A stretch of DNA of 64,000 nt, taken from positions 1 to 64,000 of the forward strand of contig JANVFP010000003.1 of NCBI GenBank assembly GCA_027919835.1, written 5' to 3'. Both the position numbers and the translations under genes were made by a program. The notes below the pieces were generated by a model, which was given only the letters and a program-made list of their open reading frames with translations, was not told the origin of the DNA and did not search any database. This DNA comes from Lentinula raphanica. Taxonomy: Eukaryota > Basidiomycota > Agaricomycetes > Agaricales > Omphalotaceae. Shown here one piece after another: positions 11,838 through 23,061 of the stretch (position 1 is the stretch's first letter; each line of letters opens with the position of its first letter).

Positions 11838-13427
11838 GGAGATTGAGTCAATATTTTGTTCAAGCTTTTGTTTTTGAAGGTGTCGCTGTGGAATAAGAGA
11901 TTCTTCCACTTCGTACATGTGTGCTTGACGTAGATTCGAATGACAACTAGTAAAAGAGAACGAACGTGACATTAGTACTAGTGACGAGGCTACATTTGAC
12001 CTCATTTGACTTCGTCTTTGCATCAATCGAATGACCGATCCACTCTGACTCGGAGCATGGTGGCACGAGTGTGTGTGTTCAAAACTTGCCTCCTGAGCTT
12101 GTTTCTGAATAAGAGATATAGCATGCCACTCCCGTGGCCTTAAGTATGTGATCGACATTTAACCACTCCGAAACGTGCAAGCCTCCCAACAGAAAACCTC
12201 GAGTCAGTTTCATTGTCCTAGATGAAAGCGAAACTGTTCAAAACACTGATATTGGACAGCGGAGTGTGGTGCAATCATACGGAACATGAACGAGGAGTAT
12301 TCTCAACCTGCCTGAATACAGTATGAAGCTGACAAGACAGATATCGATGAAGAGACAGCTTGTAGCTAACGAGATTGGCTGCGTATTTCGGACTTACGAA
12401 CAGCAATTACATACACCGCAATGCATATCCAGGAGAAACAAACGATTGGGAACCCATTCCACGATTCCAATCAGCTCGGGCATCTAGTCTCTAGTACACG
12501 AAAACAAGAGTTGAGACACGGACGCAGTTGAGTAGACGGCGACGGACCTTCTGACAATCAGTGAACTCTGCCTTATATGTAGAACTGGAAACGATCATGG
12601 TCCTTCAAGCGATGACGAGCTGTGTTTGTGCGGATACCATTGGCGTCGACGTAGAGCGTTCAAAGTAAAGTATTGGAGACGATCACGACGGTGATGGTGT
12701 ATGTAGCGATGAAAATCGAAGTGCTCATCGTTGAACTCGGAGAACTTGAAGTTCGTTGACGATTCGTGATCGTGGGAAGGTGTCCGGAATTGTCCGGAAG
12801 TTGACGAGTCGTTCAACTTCTAACTTCTCTCTCGTTCTTCATTCGCACCCTGTTCGCACCCTGCCCAGATCACTCTCAGCTACCTTGAATACCCCTGGTC
12901 TTCCGCAAGTATACATACCTTGATTCGGGCCTCTCCGCTCATACTCACTTCCGCCGAAGTTGCCAGGGTTTTGGGTGATCAAAGGCACCCACCCTATCAA
13001 CCATCCTCCGATCCAACACATCTACTACGATTCACTTGTGGCAACCTCAATGTTACTCAAGACATTGCCGCATCCCAAAAAATCCTCGAAGACGCTGTCC
13101 CAAGTCATCATTTCTTGATTTGTCCCTTATGTTTTCAACCTTCATCTATCATCCGGCGTTTTTTTATCTCACATGAACATCGCTCTCGACACACAAATTG
13201 AACAGCCCCGGCAGCATTTCAAGGCGAGTCTGTGTCTATGTAGTATTTGTGGAAGTTCTTCTGATCAACCGAAATCATCTTAGAAGTAAGGGTGTGAACC
13301 GGTATGCATACTTAGCTGCGAGTCGCTAGAAATTATCATATGCATCAACACGACCTGGTACAGATGACCTGAAGTTCTCGTTTTTGTCACGTAACCTCCC
13401 GTTCTGTCTCCCCCAAGTCTCACCAGC
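11838..13427. other. 1.6 kb without a recognisable gene
   Basis: Short overlapping open frames on both strands (for example 12595-12816 minus and 12920-13201 plus) show no family similarity and no convincing exon chain. The region probably holds the P450 terminator and the promoter of the ERG26-type gene. Confidence 0.5.
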
Positions 13428-14724
13428 ATGTCGCACACTGCAAAGCACCTTGTTATTGGCGGAGCCGGATTTCTAGGCTCACATATCGTACGAGCTCTCA
13501 AAACGGATGCCCGCACGCAAGTTCTTGTGTTTGATCTTGTCGCTGTAGATTCTTCCAGCGAAGCTTGGGTGCAGGATGTCGAATACGAAGTGGGGGATAT
13601 CTGCGATGAGGCAAAACTATTAGAGGTTTTTCAACGAGTACGAGCCCCTTTCAGTCTCCGGGTTGCTTTCGCTCACTGCACCTTTTCGCAGTTCAAGCCT
13701 GATGTTATCTATCACACAGCTTCCCCCATTCACGGCCCGCTTTCCTCCGATGTCTACCACAAAGTCAACGTACGCGGCACGGAGACGATACTCTCTGCTT
13801 GTAAGACCGCAAACATAACCAGGCTGATATATACCTCTTCTACTGGTGTCGTTTGGACGGGTGCCGACATCATTGGCGCAACCGAAGATGACCTTAGTAT
13901 TCCTCCCAAAGGCTACGACGCATACCACCATACTAAAGCCCTCGGAGAAAGACTGGCGCTGGGCCAAAACGGTGTCGATGGAATGCAAATCGTTGTTCTT
14001 CGTCCGTGTGGCATGACAGGGTGAGATTTCTGCATATTCTTTCATGATCCTTCGAATTCGATACTCACGTCCGTCAGGGAACGTGACAAGCAGCTCATAT
14101 GGAGACTCGCAAAGATACTCGACGATGGACAACAGAACATACAGATCGGTAATAACAAGAACCTTGTCGATTACCTTTATGTCGGAAATGCTGCTCATGC
14201 ACATGTTCTTGCAGCCGATTGTCTGCTGCAAAACCCTACCGCCGTTGCTGGCGAAGTCTTCTTCATAACTAATGGCTCTCCGATGCCAAACTGGGACTTT
14301 AATCGGTTAGTTTGGAAGGAACTTGGTGACAACCGTGGTTCGAAATGGATTCTGACCATCCCTCGTCCTATCGCGATGGTCATGGCGACGTTTTCCGAGT
14401 TTTGGAGCAAGATCACTCGCAAACCTACGGAATTCAATCGATTCAACATCCGTTTCATTACAGGCGTTCAATGGTACAATATCGAAAAGGCGAGGCTATG
14501 TTTTCTTCGTTAGTTGTTCATGCTACTTACCATATGAACAGGCAACCCGTATCTTGGGGTATCAGCCTCAGATTACTCTTGAGGAAGGTGTTCAGCGAAC
14601 GGTGAAGGTATCATCTCGAATAGTTCGTAGCCTCAGAAGAGGATAAGTTGACCTAAGTTTGTAGTGGTGGAAAGCCACCGGTGCTGCTCAGCACAAGCAA
14701 AGTTTGAGGAACAAACAAGACTAG
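13428..14724 (+). CDS. ERG26: ERG26-type sterol-4-alpha-carboxylate 3-dehydrogenase (3-beta-HSD family)
   Basis: An NAD(P)-dependent short-chain dehydrogenase of the 3-beta-hydroxysteroid dehydrogenase family. Its known relatives oxidise and decarboxylate 4-carboxysterols in ergosterol synthesis. The first exon has the Rossmann motif VIGGAGFLGSHIV at residue 9. Exon 2 gives YHTASPIHGP, RLIYTSSTGVVW and the catalytic YxxxK in YDAYHHTKALGE. Later exons give IQIGNNKNLVDYLYVGNAAH and FFITNGSPMPNWDF, which are close to ERG26 orthologues. The reading after GVQRTVK can run on to a stop near 14647, but an intron with GT-AG ends joins it to WWKATGAAQHKQ and a TAG at 14722-14724. I prefer the latter because the family usually has a Trp there. 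It lies between two P450 genes on the same strand. A paralogue acting on another sterol or terpenoid is possible. Confidence 0.82.
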
Positions 14725-15365
14725 GGTGGAAGGGGGTTAGGATGGAAGAAGTAGAACTTACTAGCCCTAGGTGTCGGTATCGATCTATTGTTTGAAGCAC
14801 TGAGTTTTTTCGGCTGTACTTGATCTCGATTTAATCAGTTTCGATGTATATAATTTATTGGGATTGACTTTCTTGTTTGAGAGGATTTATTTCAAACTAA
14901 GATCTCCAAAGTTCCGTGATAATCAGTTCGGGCTTAGAGGCTTTTGTCGCAATTACTTGACTTAGGAAATTATGTGCTGGACAGGATTCAAATCTCGAGC
15001 CAGGATGGTGCATCCCTTCACAGCCTTGGTCATTAGGTACCTGGTGCTTGCATGTACAATTGTCGATACATTCATGGAAGCAACGCAAATGAACACTGCA
15101 GCCATGAAAAACAATGACATATATCATTATCACCGCCTGGAACTTGTGGTACATTGAGCTTTTGGGCAATCACTGATCAGGCAATCTGTTTCTTGCTGCA
15201 TAGCCCCTATATGTTCACAGAACAAAGAGAATCATTGAATACATGCTAGCAGAACAGGAAGGAGTGTTGTTTTGAATTTTGCATATATTGGCACGGGGAT
15301 ATGCCTTTCTCTTCCAAACGAAGATCTGAATCCCTACTCTCTCATACTAGCAACATTGAAACAGT
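14725..15365. other. Intergenic, no gene recognised
   Basis: This is the 3' flank of the ERG26-type gene and upstream region of the second P450. A short segment near 14980 (GGATTCAAATC) recalls a tRNA B box, but no tRNA fold was found. Confidence 0.5.
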
Positions 15366-17628
15366 ATGCTTGTTGTACTTGTGCTGCTCACCTTGTGCTG
15401 CATTGCTTGGTTTAAACTTCTTAGCTTCAGCCATGTACAACCTCAGCTAAAATATCCACCGGGACCTGTTGCAATACCTTTACTTGGTAATATTTTCCAC
15501 CTCAATCATGTATCACCCTGGAAAACATATCAGCAATGGGGAAAAAATTTTGGTAAATCATACAGTCCTAAATATCATGTTGACTGCTAACGTAAATATT
15601 ATAGGAAATTTGCTCTCATTCAATATCCTGGGACGTCACATTGTGGTCATCAACTCTTTGTCCATAGCTACTGAGCTTCTGGACCAACGTTCCACGATCT
15701 ATTCCGGAAAACCTAGATTGGAAATGCTAAATCTGATGGGATGGGGCTTCAATCTTGCCTTCATGCAGTATAATGATCCAAGGAGGAAGCAGCTTCGTCG
15801 CATGATCCACAAGGGAGTTGGACAGCCTTCGATTATGAATATACAAACACTTGCTCTGGAACAAAGTGAAGCCTTGATTCTTCAGCTTTCTGAATCACCA
15901 AAAAAATTCATGGAACATATTGTGCAGTAAGTGCTGCAAACTTGATACAACTATTGTTAATTCTAACAAAACTGATTTGATATTTCTTTCCACAATTTGC
16001 AGCTATACTGCATTAATAGTACTACAGCACACCCTTGGGCCTATAGACTGGACAAAATACAAATACATCATGTATGATATTACTCTAAAAGCAATACATA
16101 CAATGTCAGAATCAGTATTCTTTGGTGCCCAGGCAGTTTTTGCATTTCCATTGCGTAAGTCACGAGAAACACTTACAATTTGTTTGATTCCCTGACTCTT
16201 ATCTGATATAGTTGGGCAATTACCATTATATTGTTTTGGTCCAAGTTTCAAAAAAATTGCAAGTGAACAGCAATACTTGACAGCAAGGCTCAAGGAAGAA
16301 CCACTCCAGATAGCAAAATCTCAGATAGTGAGGGTTCTGTTTAGTATTCAACTATATCATTCCATTGATTAAGTACAATGAAGTCAACACAGAATTGTCA
16401 ATATTCTTCATGGGCAGCAGAACTACTCGAAGAACATTCATCTGGATCCTCATCTGCACCAAGTGAAGATAATATCAAAGATGCCATGGGTACTATATTA
16501 TCAGGTTTTTAGTTATTTTGATATTCCTCAATCAATATACTGACCAGCTTTACAAATTTCAATCAGCAGGAGCCCATACTGTAAGCTTTGCTTTTTTTCA
16601 AACCAGAGTTGTACTTTTTGAATTGATTTATAACTAACAGTCTGCTTCCACATTGCAATCAGCAATTTTGGCTCTTGTGTTAAATCCTCATGTGCAGAAG
16701 CATGCCCAGGAAGATATTGACATGGTAGTTGGCAATCACCGCCTTCCTTCCTTTGAGGATCGAGAGTCTTTGCCCTTTATTACTGCCATCTGTCAAGAAA
16801 CTCTAAGATGGCATACACCAACACCACTTGGTAAGTAATTCTCCTGCTCCAGTTTAGTAATATTTGGTCATAGCACTCTGTGATAGCTGCACACTCCACA
16901 AATCAGGAAGATGAATATTCTGGTTATAACATTCCAGCAGGTATTATAGTTTACATTCCACTGTGCATTTTGAATCTGATATTGATTCAACTCAGATACT
17001 GCTATCATGGCCAATATATGGTACACATTTACCTTCAGTAGAAGCTGGGTAATCTGTGACTGACTACTGTTATAATTCATTTCATTTTAGGGCAATGACA
17101 AGGGATGCAGATATATTCCCAAGTCCTGATCAATTTGATCCTGAGCGTTTCATGGATCAAGGACACTTGATCACTGATAATATGAATTTTCTTTGGGGCT
17201 TTGGAAGGAGGTAAATACTTGTTTTTATTCTGGATGTTTGTATTGATTGATGATTCCTTATTGCTTCATAATCACTGGCACTTGCTACCTAAATCCTGTC
17301 CAGGAAGATTGTTTGCAGAGTCCACTCTCTGGATTGCTATTGCTCGTATACTTGCAGTATACAATATCGAAAGAGCAAAAACACCCTTGGGTGAAGAAAT
17401 TGAAGTTGAGGAGAATTATACAAACACAGGGTTATTTATGTAAGTTACATGCCTTGAAGTTCATTCTGCAAGTTATGATATGACTGAAGACCATTACTTA
17501 CTATCCACAGAACTCCCAAACCTTTTCAATGTGATTTTGTTGCCAGATCTGACAAAAGCAAGGCATTATTGGATCATCTGAGATTGGCCTCTGATGATAG
17601 TAGGCAGTTACTAGAGTTGGAACTTTGA
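15366..17628 (+). CDS. Cytochrome P450 (O-methylsterigmatocystin-oxidoreductase-like), possibly non-functional
   Basis: A second haem-thiolate monooxygenase, unrelated in detail to the first. The ATG at 15366 opens a membrane anchor MLVVLVLLTLCCIAWF, followed by the proline hinge YPPGPVAIPLLGNIF. Later exons give LSFNILGRHIVVINSL, FFGAQAVFAFPL, GAHTSASTLQSAILALVLN (I-helix to J), the ExxR as ICQETLRWHTPTP, IPAGTAIMANIWAMTRDADI, and PDQFDPERFMDQGHL. The haem loop is split: exon FLWGFGRR ends at a GTAAAT donor at 17211, and the continuation is CPGRLFAESTLWIAIARI. The base pair before the in-frame continuation (17291-17292) is AA, not AG. The nearest AG, in CCAG just after, would remove the haem Cys and shift the frame. 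The final exon ends QLLELEL at TGA 17626-17628. About twelve exons. The gene is richer in A+T than its neighbours. Confidence 0.8.
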
Positions 17629-17887
17629 AGTGTGTTGTTCACTGTTGGATGTTGTTCGTGACTTGCTCTATAGTTCATAATGATATGGCTCAGTAGGTAT
17701 ATAATATATTACCATATCTATAGTATTCATTGTTAATTCGTAGTCTATCCTCTGTCGAAGATCCATGCAGATTCATCGAGAGTTTCTACTTTTCAGGGAA
17801 AAAAAACGCCAGTCCAGGTCCTAAGTTGGATTATGGATATCGGCATTATGAATTATGAATTATGAACATGATAGGTAGGTAAGCTGA

Positions 17888-19095
17888 TCATTTTGTCGAT
17901 TTTTTCTGTTTCTTCGGAGTAGGCGTAGGCATCGCCGCTTCCTCGACCTTCTTCCGTTTTCTCGTTTCTTTCGACTGCTTCGGAGACTCCTTCTTAATAT
18001 CAGTCGTAGTCTGATGCGCTACCTTCAAGCTCCACTTTGCGTGAACGCCCTCCGCATCGTCCAGCTCCATCTTATGATCGTCTCCATCGTCTCCGTCGTC
18101 TTTGTCGGTGACCGGGGTCGACCCAAACGCGACGTAGCGATGTTTGAGAAGCTCTGGTGGGTATGCGAACCGAGGAGGATTTTGCGTTGGAATCGTTGGG
18201 ATTGTGGATGATGATGATGGATCGTTGGTTGTAGAAGGACGAGCAGGCTGCGCGGGTTGCCCGGTAACGAGTAAGTGCCGGGCTATCGGTCGTGGTGCTA
18301 TACGAGACACAAAGCACAAAGCGACGTCAGTCGCATTCGAATTGACGATACAAACAAACACGAAAGGGAAAAAAGGAAACGAAGACGAACCTATGTAAAA
18401 TTCTCCTCGCTTATTCTTATTCTTACTCTTATTCTTCTTGGGCAACAAACAAGTGAATCCTCGCATTTCCTCTCCTCCACCTCCAGCCCCATCCTCATTG
18501 TCCACACGGCCGACCTCTACTCCGCCAATCATCTCGTCATTGGAAGATAGAGAGGAGGATGAACCTAGGTTCCAGATATCGTAGCGCTCTTGTTTCCGAT
18601 TCAGAACGCCCACTTTGGTCGTTCGGTGATTCGAACGAGTCGAAGAAGGTCCTGGCAAGTTTATGACAGCATGCTCTAGGTGTTTTGGGTTGACCTGGAA
18701 ATTTCAAAAGAACGAATGTTAATGTGATTGTCGCAACCGGGAGAAGGAAGAGTCAAGACAAAACGACAGAGACGTACACCTTTCGGCACCCTGACAACCC
18801 AAAGCTCCAACCTCGGATCTTTCTCGAACGTGTCCCAGTCCCAACCTTCGTTCACCCCACCCAATTCACCGAATTCAAGCAAAGCCATTCCTGCGGGAGG
18901 GTCGAAAGCCCAAGTAGGGTCATGATCGTCGTCGTTGGCTTCGACGGTGCGGGTGCTTTTGATTTTTTTCTTGGGGGGTTTCTTTGTTGTTGGTTTTGTA
19001 GGAGGAGTGGAGATGGGAGGGATGGAAGGAGTGGAAGGAGTAGGAGGAATAGTAGAGGTTGTGGAAGATTCTGATTCTGATTCTGAATCCGACAT
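17888..19095 (-). CDS. RPA34: RNA polymerase I subunit RPA34 (A34.5)
   Basis: A subunit of nuclear RNA polymerase I. With A49 it forms the TFIIF-like subcomplex that acts in rRNA transcription. The chosen start, MSDSESESESS at 19095, gives the acidic Ser-rich start usual for the family; the longer open frame has no support upstream. The order is: low-complexity S/T/P and lysine-rich linker (KKPPKKKIKS), a globular core with WAFDPPAGMALLEF and LELWVVRVPKG (the family's hallmark strand), an intron, then VNPKHLEHAVINLPG, acidic segments and RGFTCLLPKKN. After a second intron come FAYPPELLKHRYVAFGS and a basic nuclear-localisation tail (ETRKRKKVEEA ... PKKQKKSTK) ending at 17888. Its length of about 340 residues and the basic tail fit fungal RPA34. 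It diverges from the THI20-type gene. Confidence 0.82.
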
Positions 19096-19238
19096 CGTTG
19101 AAGCAGAAGAGAAAATTTTGCCGGGAGTTATTTTTGCGGCACCGGGCAAAATAGCGTCGGCATAGGCCCGGCAAACCTCGGCAAACCTCGGCAAACATAA
19201 CCATCTTTCCTGCTTTCCTTCTTTCCAAGTTTTCCGTC
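19096..19238. promoter_or_regulatory. 143-bp divergent promoter between RPA34 and THI20-type genes
   Basis: The two start codons are back to back with only 143 bp between them. It contains a short tandem direct repeat, CCTCGGCAAA, near 19171-19194. No TATA box or thiamine riboswitch core was seen. Confidence 0.6.
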
Positions 19239-21910
19239 ATGAGTCAAGGATGTCGATGGCCAGCAGTTCTGACAATCGCTGGGTCAGATTCAGGTGGAGG
19301 TGCAGGTATTCAAGTGCGCTCAATTCCAACTCTACATTATCAGCAATTTGCTCAATCGTAACGCGTATTCGTTCTGAATTCTGAATTCACCTTGTTCAAC
19401 CCGTTCAAGGCTGATCTAAAGACATTCGCTGCCCACGGATGCTACGGAACCAGCGCGATAACTGCGTTGACGGCACAGAATACGATCGGAGTGCAGGATG
19501 TGTTTCCTACGCCTCCGGAGTTTTTGGGGAAACAGGTTGGTTGGTTGGTTCTCTGTTCTTCTTCTCTGTTCTTCCTGATTCTTCTTCTTCTTCGCGTATA
19601 TCTTTTTCGTGTATATATTCTTCATGGATATTTTCTGTATCTTCTGCGAAGCATGACCTGACCTTAAGCTTAATCGAACCTCAGATCACCTCAATACTCT
19701 CCGATATCGACATCAAAGCTATCAAGACCGGGATGCTCTTCGACGCTGCGAACACTCTAGCGGCGATAGCCGCGCTTAAGGATCATTATTCCGACTCTGA
19801 CTCCAATGCTTCCAATGATTCCAAATCCAATGTCGCTATCCCTACTCCTACTCTCCCACCGCTCGTATGCGACCCAGTATGCGTAAGCACCTCAGGCCAC
19901 ACCCTTCTCGATCCAGACGCGATCAGCGTCATCGTCGAAGAGCTTTTCCCGCTCGCGGTGCTTGTTACGCCTAATAAGGCAGAAGCGGAGTTGATCTTGA
20001 ATCTATCTTCTTCTCCTCAAAGGCAGTCTCATCGGGACGCTCCAACTCTACCGCGTCGCATCGAGACCCTGCACGACATGATCCTCGCCGCACAAAATCT
20101 CCTATCGTTAGGTTCGAAAGCGGTTCTCCTCAAAGGCGGTCATCTCGTGGTATCTTCTGAAGATGTCCGTCGTATAAGTGAGAAACACCCATCTCTATTG
20201 ATCGTCCGGGATGGGATACTTCCCGATGGGGGGAATATGGAGATCTTGCAGGCTAACACGAACAGCGCGGGAGTGCAGCTCGTTGTGGACGTTCTATGTC
20301 AAACGGTGGAAACAGCCGATCGCGATGATAGTAGACAGAAGCCAGGTCCGAGGATGACACTGTTCTGTCGACCTCGGGTGGACTCGACGAACACACACGG
20401 GACAGGATGCACGCTTAGCTCGGCGGTTGCGGCTGAGTTGGCGTTGGGTGCGGATGGTACGTGAATCATCCCTTGTTTTCGCCAGTTGTACCTGGTACTC
20501 ACAAAAGTACTCATCATCTCAGTGTCAACCGCCGTCCGACGCGCAGTACGATACACCTATTTCGGGATTATCGCTGCAAACCCTACTATCGGGCATGGAC
20601 ACGGGCCTCTGAATCATTTTCATTCGATGAGTGAGCTTGTTGTGCCTAGGTAAGTACCTACGCCACCTTAAGCCACTTAGCCCCCATCTTCCTATCCTTC
20701 CTATCCTTCTGATTCTTGTTCGAAACCGTGACGTCCGACGTCGGCCCTCAAGGATCTCAATGCTGAACTTCGCTCTGATGATTGTGTCTTCACTCACAGA
20801 CCCACCCCAACAACTCCCTACCCGCTCACCACGCTCCTCATCCACCGAGCCGGGGACGCGTGGAAAGCCTACGTCGAGCACGAGTTTGTCCGGTTACTCG
20901 GGAAGGGAACGCTCCCTAGGGAGAATTTCGTTCATTTTATCAGGTCAGTCGCCGAGTCACGACGTCGTTCGTCTAAGTCGGAGGGGTTGAGTTGAGGTTT
21001 TTGCTGATGAGTCTTCGTTTCGCACAGACAGGATTATTTGTATCTCAAGTATTACGCTAGAGCATACGCGTGAGTAATCCTTCCCCTCTCTTTCTCTGAC
21101 TCTCAAACCCGTCAGACTTCCTAATCCTCATATCCATCCTTCATATGCGTAGTCTTCTCTCAGCCAAATCAACCACATTCCCATCCATATCCCGCGCGAC
21201 CCAGACCGTTCTGAACGTCCTCCAAGAAATCAACACGCATAAGGCTTTTTGTGCCTCGTTCGGTGTTACCGAAGACGAGCTAGAGCAAACCCCCGAGTCG
21301 GCCGCGACAGCGGCGTATGGGGGGTATTTGGTTGATGTTGGGTTGAGAGGTAGGTTTTTAGAGCTTGTGTTTACGCGTTACGTTTCAAGTGGTTCACGAA
21401 GGTCTTTTTTTAATGTTGGATGGAACTCTAATATTCTAACGTTTAAAATCTAACGTCGTCTTTTGGTTTTGCAGGCGACACGACCCTACTCCTCATAGCC
21501 CTGCTGGCCTGTCTACTAGGGTATGGCGAGGTAGGGCTGTGGTTGAAGAAGAATGTGAGGAAGAATGGGAAGGACATCACAACGACCAGAGATGCTGGAG
21601 AAGGTGCTGACGGTGGTTGGGTCATCATGAATGAAAATGACAACCCATACGTCCAGTGGATCGAGGACTATGCTGGGGAACGGTATCAGGCTGCGGTTAG
21701 AGCAGGGTTAGGTACGTGTTCAATGTCTCAGTGTCAGTCTCTCTCTCTGATCTATCTCTCTCGATCCCTCTCGATCCCACAGAGCTCATCGAAACCCGCG
21801 CGGCATCCGACCCGCCCTCTCGCGCCCGGTTTGAAGAGTGGTTCGCTGTTTGGAAGAGGTGTACGGAGCTCGAGAAGGGGTTTTGGGATATGGCGATGAG
21901 TCTGTCTTGA
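19239..21910 (+). CDS. THI20: Bifunctional HMP/HMP-P kinase fused to TenA (THI20 type)
   Basis: Makes the pyrimidine half of thiamine: it phosphorylates hydroxymethylpyrimidine and its phosphate, and the TenA domain salvages thiamine breakdown products. The first exon reads [15 protein letters not shown], the ThiD phosphate/nucleotide-binding start. Exon 2 has [20 protein letters not shown], exon 3 [33 protein letters not shown] and VLLKGGH, and the anion-hole motif [19 protein letters not shown]. After an intron comes VRYTYFGI, then [11 protein letters not shown]. The TenA part gives [34 protein letters not shown], and [12 protein letters not shown]. The end is [17 protein letters not shown] and WDMAMSLS with the stop at 21908-21910. 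About nine exons. The kinase domain carries Ser/Asn-rich insertions (for example [14 protein letters not shown]). The domain order matches yeast Thi20. Confidence 0.9.
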
Positions 21911-23061
21911 CTTTGTCTTGAATGCCTTACTAACTTAATGTTATTGTGAGTACCAAGCGTTATTATTGTGAGATACGAGCGTTGCTGATCATGATTCTCA
22001 GATCAGCTATGTATAACCGCGTTTTCCCCATTGGAAACTCCAATGGACCAATGATGAACCTACTGTGATGGATGATCATCCATTGAACATCGCTGAGCGC
22101 TATATTCTTCTATCCGAGTCCGATCTAGTACCCATACAACCCATCGAACCTTGGTGTTTTGCTGATACTTACATTATTAGTATCATCCTGGAATCAGCCT
22201 GGAATCATCTGTCGGCGTCTCAATATCTCAATACCTCTCAATGCTCAATACTCAACCGTCATCGATTCATCGATCATCAGGGAGCCATACTAGCCCGTTA
22301 AAAGGCCATACATAGGCCATATACATATCGGACTGCCAAGGCGATACATTGTACAATGATGATATTCATAGCCTTCAAGGGGGCCGGGGCCACTGGGAAC
22401 AGATTTCATGTTACAACTTCTTACGAATTCGAAGGCGGGGATGCGAAAACGGAACGAATTGAACGTTACCGGTTTACCTCTGACCAAGCCGCTTCAGTCT
22501 TACTCGGTCTTCATTGTTGTTCTCCTTGGGGAACAAGTTGAATCATGAATATGTTCATCATGATACTGAATGGATCCCAGGCGAACAGGCGAAATCGCCG
22601 TGCAATGCTCAACCTCCAACCTCAGCTGAGTTCCCGGTTCCGAAAAAGATTACTATGATATAGCCATTACAGTCCTATGGCGCGCTCACCCCCTCTACCT
22701 CCACTAATATCATGATGTTGATATATGTATCATTCGTCCGAATTGGAGTAGTGCATATATAACTTGACGCTTTCAAGTTGTTCATCAACTGATTGATAGA
22801 AACAGGCCAACTGCCATAAATCTCAATCCACAGCACAGCACCTTCAAATTCAAACTTAGCTTCGCATTGCAATTTGACTGTCATCGAAGCTCGAAGACTC
22901 TTATAAGTAACTCGTTCGTTCTACTTGTTTGGATGCCCTTCAACCTCCACCTAGTTCTACCTAGTTCCACCTAATTCCACCTACTACTAGTCCTTTCCCT
23001 TCGCCTTTAGGACTCGCCTTTAGGTCGTATCTACTCTCCTATCACGGTACTATCCCCCCGG
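21911..23061. other. 1.15 kb intergenic, no gene recognised
   Basis: Only short, unrelated open frames are present. Just before the next gene lies a short run of near-repeats of CACCTA(G/A)TTC (about 22949-22984) in what is probably its promoter or 5' UTR. Confidence 0.5.

Noticed and set aside
12839..13201. Overlapping open frames on both strands
   Set aside because: No known motif, no plausible splice chain, and low-complexity composition without codon bias that I could see.
14970..15050. tRNA- or SINE-like segment with GGATTCAAATC
   Set aside because: The putative B box departs from GGTTCRANNCC, and no acceptor stem, D arm or anticodon arm could be drawn around it.
18676..19194. Longer start for RPA34 at 19194
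   Set aside because: The extra 33 residues have no similarity to the family, whereas MSDSESES at 19095 gives the usual acidic start.
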